A DNA stretch of 64,000 bases from NCBI RefSeq assembly GCF_017355785.1, contig NZ_JAFEWE010000001.1, positions 372,001-436,000 on the forward strand, in the 5' to 3' direction. Source of the stretch: Desertivirga arenae (GTDB lineage Bacteria > Bacteroidota > Bacteroidia > Sphingobacteriales > Sphingobacteriaceae). Each line of letters starts with the position of its first letter. Position 1 is the first letter of the stretch. Positions 54,063 through 63,045 of this stretch are shown piece by piece. The translations under genes and the position numbers were made by a program. The notes under the pieces are model-generated. The model was not told the DNA's origin. It did no database searches and saw only the letters and a list, made by a program, of their open reading frames with translations.

Positions 54063-55238
54063 TTATTTTCTATGGGTGGGTTCAATATCGTTGTTGCGTT
54101 GAATTTCTTCCTGAACTTCCTGGCTATTTGAACGCATAGCCGGAGATGCCATCGGACTTTCAGTAGGACGCTCATCCCCCAGCAATACTCCCCACTGCCT
54201 TAACATAGAAGAGCGGTCGAATACGATCTTAAGCACCGCAATGATCGGTAATGAAAGGAACATACCGGATATACCTGCAAGGCTTCCCCCCAGGAATACG
54301 CCGATAATGGTCATTAAAGCATTTATTTTCACCTTAGATCCTACTATCCGCGGCATAAGAATATTATTATCCAGGAACTGGACAAAGGCGATCGTTCCAA
54401 GCACCGCCAGTATTGGCCATAGTTGGTCGCTGGAAGTTAAAGTGATTAAAACCCCAATGATATTCCCAATCAGCGCTCCGACATAGGGGATCAGGTTTAA
54501 AAAGGCAAATATTACTGCGATTAACAAGGCGTGCTTTATCCCGATAAGTGTTAGTATGGTACCTAGCAAAATCGTCATATAAGTAACCTGGATTAATAAC
54601 CCTATTAGATAACTTTTAATGATCACCTTTGACTCAAGGATCGCTTCGCGCACTTTATCATGACTTTCGTCGGGGAACCACATGAAAATAAAGCGAAGAA
54701 GTAAGTTCTTATAATAAAGTAAAAGATAAATATAAATCGGAAGAAGGCCAAGGAACACTAAGGTAGAGGAAACAGAACCTGCTGCACCAGTTAGCATCCC
54801 ACTGGCATAATTTAAAAGCTTATTACTTTGATCGTTAATAAGATTTAACTGCTCCTTTGTTGAAAAGTCCGTTTTGTTATTGATCCAGGCACTTAAAGAA
54901 TTGAGGTGACTGGTGATATTTTTCTTAATTAAGGGAAAATCAGATACCAGAGCTGAAATCTGGGAGGAAAAGAACCATACTATAGATCCTACTACTATTG
55001 CCAGCAGCAGGATTGATATAAATATTGCCAATGCCTCTGGGAAACGTTTCCTTACAAAAAACTGGAATACTGGTAAAAGCACTATACTGATAAAAAAAGC
55101 CATTGCTATAGGCATTATAATGCCTTGCCCCAGTACAATTATATAGGCTATCAGAACAAGACCTAATAGCTCGATTGATCTGCGCACCGTAATTGGTAAC
55201 TCTCTCATTAATTTTTCTCGTGTAAAATGAACATTCAA
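54063..55238 (-). CDS. AI-2E family transporter (PerM-like)
   Basis: 391 residues with seven to eight membrane helices in the usual pattern: two pairs at the N terminus, a soluble segment near 95-150, and a C-terminal cluster. Family hallmarks are seen in LNLIPYVGALIGNIIGVLITL and DNNILMPRIVGSKVKINALMTIIGVFLGG. The name does not prove autoinducer export; members also include sodium/proton exchangers. A start at Met11 (55208) is also possible. The last 35 residues are a polar tail. Confidence 0.87.
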   Translation of the reverse strand: MNVHFTREKLMRELPITVRRSIELLGLVLIAYIIVLGQGIIMPIAMAFFISIVLLPVFQFFVRKRFPEALAIFISILLLAIVVGSIVWFFSSQISALVSDFPLIKKNITSHLNSLSAWINNKTDFSTKEQLNLINDQSNKLLNYASGMLTGAAGSVSSTLVFLGLLPIYIYLLLYYKNLLLRFIFMWFPDESHDKVREAILESKVIIKSYLIGLLIQVTYMTILLGTILTLIGIKHALLIAVIFAFLNLIPYVGALIGNIIGVLITLTSSDQLWPILAVLGTIAFVQFLDNNILMPRIVGSKVKINALMTIIGVFLGGSLAGISGMFLSLPIIAVLKIVFDRSSMLRQWGVLLGDERPTESPMASPAMRSNSQEVQEEIQRNNDIEPTHRK

Positions 55239-55306
55239 TAATAAAAACTAAAAATTTTAATCGGCTAATTGTTTGAACAATTAAAGTTTAATTTATTGAC
55301 ATACAA

Positions 55307-55338
55307 TTTGGACTAATTATAAACAAGTATTACATTTG
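55307..55338 (+). promoter_or_regulatory. Promoter for the small gene at 55357
   Basis: TTTG at 55307-55310 and TACATTTG at 55331-55338 are 20 bp apart, an excellent fit to the Bacteroidota -33/-7 consensus. The start codon is 18 bp further on. Confidence 0.75.
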
Positions 55339-55356
55339 TAATGATTCTAAATAGAT

Positions 55357-55710
55357 ATGCAAACAAAAACACCTCAACATCTGATAGAGATTTTTAAAAC
55401 ACAACAGGGTGCTGTATATCAATGCAATTCTAAAAATGCTTTTTGTTTAGAATTCGGCAATAGCCGTTCCTTTTTCAAAATCAGTGATTTTCTAAATTTT
55501 ACAAAAAAGATCAATAACATTGATGTTGCGGAGATGGCTAAGAACACCTCTCGTCATGCTGATATTGCTATCGTGATGCCACATTATACAGAGCGTTGTT
55601 TTGTTTTAACTATCACCGATATCATTGCTTTAAGGGAAATACTGAATGGGGCTAAGTTTATGCTTCAACTGAACAGTATTTTAAGAGAATGCATGACAAG
55701 CCTTGCGTAA
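55357..55710 (+). CDS. Conserved hypothetical protein (possibly DUF6686)
   Basis: 117 residues, soluble. The pattern QCNSKNAFCLEFGNSRSFFKISDFLNF near the start suggests the Bacteroidota DUF6686 family, but this is from memory. Four cysteines occur overall, two of them close together in the first third. No catalytic motif was seen. It has its own strong promoter and precedes the ferritin gene. Confidence 0.7.
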   Translation: MQTKTPQHLIEIFKTQQGAVYQCNSKNAFCLEFGNSRSFFKISDFLNFTKKINNIDVAEMAKNTSRHADIAIVMPHYTERCFVLTITDIIALREILNGAKFMLQLNSILRECMTSLA

Positions 55711-55804
55711 TATTTAGACTTATTCCGTATTAAAATTCTGGTACACTTTTCGTAGGTTTTACTGTTCTCATTCTATAAATTAGTAGTACACAACAGTAAA
55801 AGAT

Positions 55805-56341
55805 ATGAAAGACCTTCTTAGACTAAGAACTTCATTAAGCGAAGAAATCGAAGCTCTTTTAAACGAACAGATCAAAACAGAGGCTTACTCCTCTGCCGTA
55901 TATTTAGCCATGTCTGCATGGTGTAACCGGAATGGATTCGATAACAGCTCGAAATATCTGGAGAAACAATCCTATGAAGAACGCGAACATATGATGAAAT
56001 TGTTCCGTTTTGTAAATGATATGGGAGGCCATGCCATTTCTCCTGAGATAACTAACATTCCACAGGAGTTTGAGTCATTCAAAAGCGTTTTTGAAATTGC
56101 CTTACAGCAAGAGATCAGTGTAACGGCGCAGTTTAACCGGATGGCAGATCGCTGTTTTAAAGCCAAAGATTTCATGACTTTCCAGTTTATTCAATGGTTC
56201 CTTAAAGAACAGATAGAAGAAGAGTACGTTGCCCGACGGGTTCTGGAACTATTTGAGGTAATAGGCGAGGAAGGAACCGGAAGATGGGAAATTGACAAGC
56301 ACATCCCGAAAGTTCATTATGATGGGGATTCGGAAGAATAA
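55805..56341 (+). CDS. ftnA: Ferritin (non-haem)
   Basis: 178 residues forming a four-helix ferritin with ferroxidase ligands: Glu in LLNEQIKTEAYSSAVYL, YEEREHMMKLF (Glu and His), LQQEISVTAQ and KEQIEEEYVARR. It oxidises and stores iron as a 24-mer in the cytoplasm. No haem-binding methionine typical of bacterioferritin was noted. It is followed by a terminator, so it is a single-gene unit. Confidence 0.93.
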   Translation: MKDLLRLRTSLSEEIEALLNEQIKTEAYSSAVYLAMSAWCNRNGFDNSSKYLEKQSYEEREHMMKLFRFVNDMGGHAISPEITNIPQEFESFKSVFEIALQQEISVTAQFNRMADRCFKAKDFMTFQFIQWFLKEQIEEEYVARRVLELFEVIGEEGTGRWEIDKHIPKVHYDGDSEE

Positions 56342-56345
56342 TTTT

Positions 56346-56368
56346 AAGCCGCTATCGCGGCTTTTTTT
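56346..56368 (+). terminator. Intrinsic terminator after ferritin gene
   Basis: AAGCCGC (56346-56352) pairs with GCGGCTT (56357-56363) around a 4-nt loop, followed by TTTTT. Confidence 0.9.
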
Positions 56369-56472
56369 ATTTCCTACTCCCTGGGTTCGAAAATTAGAGC
56401 CTCTCCTGCTGGTCCATTTCAGCACCTTGTCTTAAAAGTTTTCTAACAATTCCTTAACATTCAACAAATTCC

Positions 56473-56480
56473 TACTTTTG
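56473..56480 (+). promoter_or_regulatory. Candidate -7 element for LTA-synthase-like gene
   Basis: TACTTTTG matches TAnnTTTG and lies 16 bp before the ATG. No clear TTG at -33. Confidence 0.45.
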
Positions 56481-56496
56481 AAAAATTTCTTTATTA

Positions 56497-58443
56497 ATGA
56501 GTTTTCAGAAGACCAGGTACAGCGTTCTCTTTTCCTTCATCCTATTTTTTCTTTCATTATCATCTCTAGTCAGGCTAATCTTAATGTTTCTGGCTGGATC
56601 GAAGGCCGACTTTAGTTTATTCAGCCTGATTAGTACCCTTGGTAAAGGGGTGGTGTTCGACTTTGGTGTTTCAATATTCTTCTCAATAATATATGCCCTC
56701 TATTTACTTGCACTTCCAAAAAGATGGAGTAAAACTAAAGGCAATTATATCGCCAGCTATTTTCTGGTTTTTATGATGGTTTTGATTTCCATCTTCTCGT
56801 TCTTTGCAGAACTTACCTTTTGGCAGGAATTTGAAAGTCGTTTTAATTTCATCGCAGTAGACTACCTCATTTATACATTTGAGGTAATTAACAATATTAA
56901 CGAATCTTATCCCCTCCCCATCCTGATTAGTTCTGTAGTAGGAGTTTCTGTTATAGTGCTTTTGATCTTTAGGAAAGCCTTTTCCCGGAGTTTTTCTTCG
57001 GCTGAATCTTTCTGGCAACGCCTTCCTATTTCCGGGGCAATTATTCTTATTGCTATTCTCTACGGTACAACTATTAATAATAAATGGGCTGAAAATAGTA
57101 ACAATCGCTATCAGGGAGAATTAGCTAAAGCAGGTGTCTACTCTTTCTTCGCTGCTTTTAAAAATAACGAGCTTGATTATGAGCAGTTCTATTCGAAGGT
57201 GGATAATGAGACTGCGTTTAATATAATCAGGAAAGAATTACAGGAGCCCGGAGCTCAATTTACAGCAGACAGGGAGTCTGTTTTGAGAAAGATCAGCCAT
57301 GGAAAGGACTTGAATAAACCAAATGTTATTATGATCACCATAGAAAGCTTTAGTGCGAGTTTTATGGAAAGGTTTGGGAATAAGGATCACCTGACCCCAA
57401 ACTTAGATTCCTTAGCAGGTCATTCATTCATCTTTTCTAACATGTATGCCACCGGAACAAGGACGGTGAGGGGGATGGAAGCATTAAGTCTGGCTGTTCC
57501 ACCCACTCCAGGAAATAGCATTGTGAGAAGACCTAATAACGAGAACCTTTCTACAGTAGGGGAAATTTTCAGGACGAAAGGATATGAAACGTCTTTCTTC
57601 TACGGGGGCGATGGCTATTTCGACAATATGAACCAGTATTTTAGTAGTAATGGGTTTAATATTGTTGACCGGGGAAGAAAGATTAACGTCGGAGATACAT
57701 ATAAAACCAAAAGAACTATTATTCCGGATACTGAGGTGCATTTTGAGAATGCCTGGGGGATCTGTGATGGGGATCTTTACAATGCCGTGCTGAAAGATGC
57801 AGACCAGAAGTTCAAAGAGGGTAAGCATATCTATGATTTTGTAATGACCACGTCCAACCATCGTCCATTCACCTATCCCGATGGAAAAATAGATATACCT
57901 TCTAAATCCGGACGAGACGGAGCAGTAAAATATACTGACTATGCTATCGGGGAATTTTTAAGTAAGGCCAGAACAAAGCCCTGGTTTAAAAACACTGTGT
58001 TTATTTTTGTTGCTGATCACTGCGCCAGTAGCGCGGGAAAGAATGAGATTGATATTTCCAAGTATCATATTCCTTGTATGATCTATAACCTGTCTGCCAT
58101 CCATCATGATGAAACCAGTAAAATGTGTTCTCAAATAGACCTCTACCCTACTTTGTTTCACCTGCTGGGCTGGACCTATACGAGCAGCTTGTATGGTAAA
58201 GATGTTCTTTCGCCGTCCTATTTACCCCGGGCTATCTTGGGTACCTATCAAAAACTGGCTTATTTGAAGAAAGACAGTCTGGTAATTTTAAGTCCCCAAC
58301 AGCAGATAGAAACCTATATTTATAATGGTGAAAGCAATGAGCAGAAACCTGCTGAATTTTCAAACGCAATTAAAAATGAAGCGATTGCGTACTACCAGAG
58401 TGCCTATTTGCTCTATAAAAGTGGAAAATTGAGAACTAAGTAG
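56497..58443 (+). CDS. LTA-synthase-like membrane sulfatase/phosphotransferase
   Basis: 648 residues. Five transmembrane helices lie in the first 190 residues, and then an extracytoplasmic alkaline-phosphatase-type domain. Metal and nucleophile motifs are NVIMITIESFSASFM, YATGTRTVRGMEA (catalytic Thr near residue 323) and FVFVADHCASSAG. This family transfers phosphoglycerol or phosphoethanolamine onto glycans or lipids in the periplasm. In a Gram-negative without teichoic acid the acceptor is probably a membrane glycan or lipopolysaccharide, which is an inference. Confidence 0.88.
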   Translation: MSFQKTRYSVLFSFILFFLSLSSLVRLILMFLAGSKADFSLFSLISTLGKGVVFDFGVSIFFSIIYALYLLALPKRWSKTKGNYIASYFLVFMMVLISIFSFFAELTFWQEFESRFNFIAVDYLIYTFEVINNINESYPLPILISSVVGVSVIVLLIFRKAFSRSFSSAESFWQRLPISGAIILIAILYGTTINNKWAENSNNRYQGELAKAGVYSFFAAFKNNELDYEQFYSKVDNETAFNIIRKELQEPGAQFTADRESVLRKISHGKDLNKPNVIMITIESFSASFMERFGNKDHLTPNLDSLAGHSFIFSNMYATGTRTVRGMEALSLAVPPTPGNSIVRRPNNENLSTVGEIFRTKGYETSFFYGGDGYFDNMNQYFSSNGFNIVDRGRKINVGDTYKTKRTIIPDTEVHFENAWGICDGDLYNAVLKDADQKFKEGKHIYDFVMTTSNHRPFTYPDGKIDIPSKSGRDGAVKYTDYAIGEFLSKARTKPWFKNTVFIFVADHCASSAGKNEIDISKYHIPCMIYNLSAIHHDETSKMCSQIDLYPTLFHLLGWTYTSSLYGKDVLSPSYLPRAILGTYQKLAYLKKDSLVILSPQQQIETYIYNGESNEQKPAEFSNAIKNEAIAYYQSAYLLYKSGKLRTK

Positions 58444-58505
58444 GATAGAACGATTTTTTGGCAAGGTATTTATACTGTAAAAGGCATAATTAAAAAAAAA
58501 TCATT

Positions 58506-58718
58506 ATGACTTTGAAAAACAGTTCAAAAACCGGAACCCTTTTGCTTGCAGGGCTTGCAACAGGAGCAGCTGCATGGTATTTATTAGGTACTGATAACGG
58601 AAAGAAAACAATTTCACAAGTTTCAGGATCATTAAAAGGATTCTCAGATACAGCCGTGTCTAAAGCAAGCGACACTTTCGCTAATCTAAAATCCAAGATC
58701 AACAACCATAATTCATAA
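58506..58718 (+). CDS. Small YtxH-like protein
   Basis: 70 residues. A single hydrophobic helix (LLLAGLATGAAAWYLLGT, about 13-30) is followed by a helix with regularly spaced Ser and Lys (SQVSGSLKGFSDTAVSKASD). This is the shape of YtxH/gas-vesicle-like general stress proteins in Bacteroidota. Its function is unknown. It is followed by a terminator. Confidence 0.68.
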   Translation: MTLKNSSKTGTLLLAGLATGAAAWYLLGTDNGKKTISQVSGSLKGFSDTAVSKASDTFANLKSKINNHNS

Positions 58719-58737
58719 GTATAAAACGTATACAGAG

Positions 58738-58766
58738 AAAAAGAGCTTGTAATGCAGGCTCTTTTT
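58738..58766 (+). terminator. Intrinsic terminator after YtxH-like gene
   Basis: AAAAAGAGC (58738-58746) pairs with GCTCTTTTT (58758-58766) around an 11-nt loop and ends in a T-run. Confidence 0.85.
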
Positions 58767-58812
58767 CATTTGAAAAACTTTCTGGCCATAATCCTTATTT
58801 ACATTATACCTT

Positions 58813-59253
58813 ATGAAAGCTTTTGTAATTTGTTTTATTATACTGACTACCTCTACTTACAGTGCCTTCAGTCAGAAGGAAGACGCTATCCTGGGCAAAT
58901 GGATCAGTAGCAGAGAAACAGAAAAGATTGAAATTTATAAAAAAGACAACAAGTTTTTCGGTAAACTAATTTGGCTGAAGGATTCGGTAGACAATGACCA
59001 AAAGCCTCTTAAAGACATCCATAATCCTGATGGGTCGCTAAAAGGCCGTTCTTTAATAGGTATAGACATTTTGAAAAATCTTTCTTATGGGCGAAGGAAT
59101 ATCTGGCGCGGGGGTACATCTTACGATACCAAATCAGGAAGGTCTTATAACTGCCAGGTAGCTTTACCAGACTCCTCTAGTTTGAACGTACGAAAGTTCT
59201 TTGGACTCGCGATAATGGGACGAACAGAGAACTGGAAGCGACTTTCTGATTAA
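58813..59253 (+). CDS. DUF2147 domain protein, secreted
   Basis: 146 residues. A signal peptide ends at AFSQ. The lipocalin-like DUF2147 domain follows (ILGKWISSRETEKIEIYKKDNKFFGKL, then GGTSYDTKSGRSYNCQV and NVRKFFGLAIMGRTENWKR). Its role is unknown; it is probably a small periplasmic beta-barrel that binds a hydrophobic ligand. It is convergent with holA, 3 bp apart. Confidence 0.87.
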   Translation: MKAFVICFIILTTSTYSAFSQKEDAILGKWISSRETEKIEIYKKDNKFFGKLIWLKDSVDNDQKPLKDIHNPDGSLKGRSLIGIDILKNLSYGRRNIWRGGTSYDTKSGRSYNCQVALPDSSSLNVRKFFGLAIMGRTENWKRLSD

Positions 59254-59256
59254 GAT

Positions 59257-60300
59257 TTAATGGATTATCTTAAAGACGAGCTCTTTTAATAATTCTCCGT
59301 CAGTTGTGTTACCTGTTGACTCCACTCCTTTCGTCTTGAGATCATATTCTCTCAGATATCCGATTATTTCGATCACCTTCCAAACGTTAAAACTCTTTCC
59401 GGCCGCTTCATAATCCTTTACGAAGTAAGGATTAACACCTAATTCCTTTGCAAGATTTGAAGGGGTCTTATCGCCTATGTAATGATACCTGAGAATTTTG
59501 GTAAACCAGTTCTGCAGTGCTCCCAAGACCATTTGAATAGGATTATTTTTAGGATTTGCAGCGAAATAATCAATGATACGATTAGCTTTAAGAGGATCTT
59601 TTTTTGCCAGTGCATCCTGCAGCTCGAACACATTATACTCTTTACTGATGCCGATATTATTTTGGACGTCTTCTGCACTTATTTCGTGCCCTTTCTGCAC
59701 ATTTAACATGAGCTTCTCCAGCTCATTGGATATCTTGGAAAGATCGTTTCCCAGATACTCTCCCATTATTGAAGCCGCCCGTGGTTGAATACGATAAGCT
59801 TTCTCGCGCACATAATCCTCTATCCATCCTGGCACCTTATTATCATAAATAGTGGCAGATTCGAAAACAAGACCATTTTTATCCATTGCTTTATAGGTCT
59901 TCTTGCGCTTGTCGAACTTGGCGTGTTTGTAACAAAAAACAAGGATAGTAGAAGGCACTGGCTTCTCAAGATAGGTGAGCAGTGGATCATTCCCTTTTTT
60001 ATCGTCATCCCCATCCTTACCCCATTTCAGATCCTGAGCTTCCTTCACCATGACCAACTGATATTCACTCATCATCGGGAAACGCTTTGCAGCATTAAGA
60101 ACGGTGATCATATCCGTATCCCTTCCATACAGTACAGTCTGATTGAACCCTTTCTCGGCGTCAGACAACAGGTTGTTCTCTATATAATTTCCGAAAAGGT
60201 CAATATAATAGGGTTCCTCGCCATGAAACAGATATACAGGCTTGAATTTACGGGCTTTAAGATCGTTTAAAAGAGCAGCAGCAGTCATATCTTTGTCCAA
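59257..60300 (-). CDS. holA: DNA polymerase III subunit delta
   Basis: 347 residues, normal for HolA, the clamp-loader subunit that opens the beta clamp. N-terminal features PVYLFHGEEPYYIDLFGNYI and FNQTVLYGRDTD, the middle LAKKDPLKANRIIDYFAANPKNNPIQMVLGAL, and the C-terminal collar region are all typical. There is no Walker A, as expected for delta. A start at Met5 (60288) is an alternative. It stands alone on the minus strand. Confidence 0.92.
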   Translation of the reverse strand: MDKDMTAAALLNDLKARKFKPVYLFHGEEPYYIDLFGNYIENNLLSDAEKGFNQTVLYGRDTDMITVLNAAKRFPMMSEYQLVMVKEAQDLKWGKDGDDDKKGNDPLLTYLEKPVPSTILVFCYKHAKFDKRKKTYKAMDKNGLVFESATIYDNKVPGWIEDYVREKAYRIQPRAASIMGEYLGNDLSKISNELEKLMLNVQKGHEISAEDVQNNIGISKEYNVFELQDALAKKDPLKANRIIDYFAANPKNNPIQMVLGALQNWFTKILRYHYIGDKTPSNLAKELGVNPYFVKDYEAAGKSFNVWKVIEIIGYLREYDLKTKGVESTGNTTDGELLKELVFKIIH

Positions 60301-60425
60301 ACTTAGATAAAATTTCAGGCAGTTTCCAAAGTGTTGAAATTTTGGTCTGACAGATTTTTTAATTTTTTTTATTTTCTCGTAGGGGTAAGCCTTTCTTTCG
60401 GTGTCACATCTTCAAAATCGAAGAA

Positions 60426-61622
60426 ATGAGACTTACTACTAAAACCAAACTTAACCTGCTAACAGCAATAGCTTGTTTTACAATGCAGGCCATTACGGCT
60501 TTCTCCGGAAAAGCACAAACGACAGACCGGGTTCACCTGGGCTTTATATACCCCATAAGCACTCATGGTAGTCACGCACCACTTGATACCAATGACTTTT
60601 CCTTACATCTTCTGGCAGGTGTTTCCGCATCAGAAAAAGGACTTGCTATTGCAGGTCTCTCCAACGTAGCCCGTGGTGATGTTAAAGGACTCGCCGTCGC
60701 CGGCTTCTCAAACCACCTTGGTACTAAGTCAGACGGATTACTGATTGCAGGCTTTGCCAACACCTATGGCAATGCTAAAGGGATGCAGTTTGCTGGTTTT
60801 GCAAATGTAGCGGCACGGGAAGTTGAAGGAGCCCAGTACGCAGGATTTATAAACAAAGCCGGAGATATGAAAGGAGTACAGGCAGCTGGCTTTATAAATG
60901 TTGCCCGTGAAGTTACGGGGATACAACTTGCAGGATTTCTGAACACTGCAAAACAAGTAAAAGGTTCACAAATTGCCGGATTTGGAAATGCAAGCGTTGG
61001 GGACGTAAGTGGTAGTCAGCTTTCCGGTTTTTTTAACCATGGAAAAGATGTTGCAGGATCACAGATTGCAGGATTTGTAAATATTGCACGCAAGGTAAAG
61101 GGAGCCCAGATAGCCGGATTTATCAATATAGCCGACAGTAGCGATTGCCCTATAGGAATAATTAATATTATCCGTAATGGGGAGAAATCTATTGGAGTAA
61201 GTATCGACGAAACTGAAACTACTCTTCTTTCTTTCAGGTCAGGTGGTAAAATCCTTTACGGAATCATTGGAGGAGGATTCAACTGGACAACTAACAATGA
61301 TAACTATGCTATTGAGGCAGGTCTGGGTGCGCATTTTTTCCCATCTAAAGTTTTCAGGATAAATACAGAACTGGCCTCTACTTACCTGGGTCGGTTTGAC
61401 TACGACGAGTATTACAGAGCAAGTCTACGGTTTATGCCCTCCATTCTTATAGGAAAACACCTGGAGCTAAATGCAGGTCCCTCATTAAACTACATAAATA
61501 CTAACAACGAGGCTGGAAAGACTATGGTGAAGCATTACTTCCACGAACATCAAAATCGGTGGGACGATAATTTCCAGGCCTGGTATATCGGTTATAAAGC
61601 CGGCTTAAACTTTAAATTCTAA
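60426..61622 (+). CDS. Repeat solenoid-plus-barrel surface protein (LA_2272-like)
   Basis: 398 residues. After a signal peptide (about 1-30), residues 72-240 are 11 tandem repeats of 15-16 residues with the pattern G-x-Q-x-A-G-F-x-N-x-A-x-x-V. The remaining 150 residues look like outer-membrane beta strands (IIGGGFNWTTNNDNYAIEAG, SLRFMPSILIGKHLELNAG) and end in a terminal Phe (KAGLNFKF). The repeat recalls the LA_2272 surface-repeat family. Function is unknown. It lies 11 bp before a GIN-domain lipoprotein gene, so they probably form an operon. Confidence 0.72.
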   Translation: MRLTTKTKLNLLTAIACFTMQAITAFSGKAQTTDRVHLGFIYPISTHGSHAPLDTNDFSLHLLAGVSASEKGLAIAGLSNVARGDVKGLAVAGFSNHLGTKSDGLLIAGFANTYGNAKGMQFAGFANVAAREVEGAQYAGFINKAGDMKGVQAAGFINVAREVTGIQLAGFLNTAKQVKGSQIAGFGNASVGDVSGSQLSGFFNHGKDVAGSQIAGFVNIARKVKGAQIAGFINIADSSDCPIGIINIIRNGEKSIGVSIDETETTLLSFRSGGKILYGIIGGGFNWTTNNDNYAIEAGLGAHFFPSKVFRINTELASTYLGRFDYDEYYRASLRFMPSILIGKHLELNAGPSLNYINTNNEAGKTMVKHYFHEHQNRWDDNFQAWYIGYKAGLNFKF

Positions 61623-61633
61623 AACACACAAAT

Positions 61634-62284
61634 ATGAAGACAACAACTATCCTGGCATTTATACTGATCTTATTCAGCTCTTGCCTAAAAGACAGAATTG
61701 AAGCAAATGGACACATCATCGAAGAAACGCGGAATTTAAGAGATTTTAACACAATAAACCTTAGTGGCTCTAAACATGTTTATGTGGAATACGGAGATGA
61801 GTATAAGGTTGAATTACGAGGATCCTCTAATCTCCTATCAAAATACCGGACGGATGTAAGGGGAAACTCGCTTAATCTTGGTTATGAAACCCGTAGCAAT
61901 ATTATAGACGATGATATAAGGGTCTATATTACTACCCCTGAAATTGAAGAAGTGAACCTTAGTGGCAGCGGAAAGTTTTTCATTTCTGGGTATACTGAAG
62001 CTGAGCGATTCAGGGTAAGGATCAGTGGATCTGGTAAAGTGAAAGTGGAAGACGATTTTGAGGTAGACAAGGCCGACGTGCGAATATCCGGATCAGGAGA
62101 AGCTGACCTTGATCAACTAGAAGCTCACGAAGCCGATATCGATATTTCAGGAAGCGGTGAGACATGGTTAGAAGTCTCGGATTTCCTTAGGGCAAGAATA
62201 AGTGGAAGTGGAAAAGTTCATTATTGGGGTAATCCGAGTGTTGATAGCCGCATCAGTGGAAGCGGAAAGGTTATCAAACATTAG
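61634..62284 (+). CDS. GIN-domain (DUF2807) lipoprotein
   Basis: 216 residues. A lipobox (LFSSC) predicts a lipid anchor. The body is a head-GIN/DUF2807 domain, a right-handed beta-solenoid with SGSG turns: INLSGSKHV, NLSGSGKFFIS, RISGSGKVKV, RISGSGEADL, DISGSGETWL, RISGSGKVHYW, RISGSGKVIKH. It is probably a putative auto-transporter adhesin-like surface protein; the exact role is unknown. It follows the repeat protein at 60426 by 11 bp. Confidence 0.87.
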   Translation: MKTTTILAFILILFSSCLKDRIEANGHIIEETRNLRDFNTINLSGSKHVYVEYGDEYKVELRGSSNLLSKYRTDVRGNSLNLGYETRSNIIDDDIRVYITTPEIEEVNLSGSGKFFISGYTEAERFRVRISGSGKVKVEDDFEVDKADVRISGSGEADLDQLEAHEADIDISGSGETWLEVSDFLRARISGSGKVHYWGNPSVDSRISGSGKVIKH

Positions 62285-62301
62285 TAACCGGGCTGAAATC
62301 T

Positions 62302-62367
62302 CTTAACCTTCCTATGCTATACCTTAATTACCTGTAATATGGAGTGCGGTACGAAAGGAAGGTTAAG
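62302..62367. repeat. Perfect 12-bp inverted repeat
   Basis: CTTAACCTTCCT (62302-62313) and AGGAAGGTTAAG (62356-62367) are exact complements, 42 bp apart. The loop could pair further through TACC and GGTA. No T-run follows. It lies just past the GIN gene stop. Confidence 0.6.
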
Positions 62368-62442
62368 GTAAACAACCCACACCATACTCCCTATTTTGGG
62401 ACAACAGTTGAAAAATTGGAATTAGAAGGCAAAAATTTTATA

Positions 62443-62450
62443 TAAGTTTG
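62443..62450 (+). promoter_or_regulatory. Candidate -7 element for second ECF sigma gene
   Basis: TAAGTTTG matches TAnnTTTG and lies 16 bp before the GTG start. A TTG lies at 62416-62418, 24 bp upstream, a little far for -33. Confidence 0.4.
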
Positions 62451-62466
62451 AAGCAGATTTAAACAA

Positions 62467-63042
62467 GTGGACCCTATTACTGCTTCGGTTTCGACAAACG
62501 ATTTTTATGACGATAATGCTTTTGAGCGTTTGTTCAAAGAGCATTTTAAGGCATTGCATGCTTATGCAAATGTAATGCTACGTGATGAGGATCTGGCGGA
62601 AGAGGTTGTGCAGAACGTTTTTCTTAAACTTTGGGAACGCAGGGAAGATCTAAACGTTGAGGTATCTGTAAAAGCGTACCTCTATCGAATGGTCCACAAC
62701 GCTTGCTTAAATTACTTCAAACACAATAAGACCAAAGCCAGGTACGAAGACTACGCAGTACATTCAATGGCCGGAGAAAGCAATAAAGCATCACAGAGAC
62801 TCGAACTTAAGGAGCTTGAACAGAAGATCGGAGAAGCCTTAAATGACCTTCCCCAGCAGTGCAGGTTGATCTTTCAAATGAGCAGGTTCGAGGAATTGAA
62901 GTATAAAGAGATTGCCGACCAGTTAGGACTATCTATCAAGACGGTAGAAAACCAAATGGGTAAAGCACTTAAGATAATGCGTAGTAAACTTGCCGACTTT
63001 TTACCATTACTATTACTTTGGCTATTTAACAGACTTTTGTAA
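62467..63042 (+). CDS. ECF-type RNA polymerase sigma factor (FecI-like)
   Basis: 191 residues from GTG at 62467; no earlier ATG keeps the region 2 start. Region 2 is at about 20-85 (AFERLFKEHFKALHAYANVMLRDEDLAEEVVQ) and region 4 at about 125-178 (LKYKEIADQLGLSIKTVENQMGKAL). The hydrophobic end (FLPLLLLWLFNRLL) is usual in this Bacteroidota subgroup. It is followed by FecR 3 bp later and by another gene start at the window edge, so a SusC-type receptor cascade is expected. Confidence 0.92.
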   Translation: MDPITASVSTNDFYDDNAFERLFKEHFKALHAYANVMLRDEDLAEEVVQNVFLKLWERREDLNVEVSVKAYLYRMVHNACLNYFKHNKTKARYEDYAVHSMAGESNKASQRLELKELEQKIGEALNDLPQQCRLIFQMSRFEELKYKEIADQLGLSIKTVENQMGKALKIMRSKLADFLPLLLLWLFNRLL

Positions 63043-63045
63043 GCG

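Noticed and set aside
59785-60270. 161-codon plus-strand frame
   Set aside because: It is antisense to holA, which has full family features.
60640-61150. Tandem DNA repeats that might suggest a CRISPR array
   Set aside because: The repeats are 45-48 bp, in frame and diverged, with no spacers; they encode the AGFxN protein repeats.
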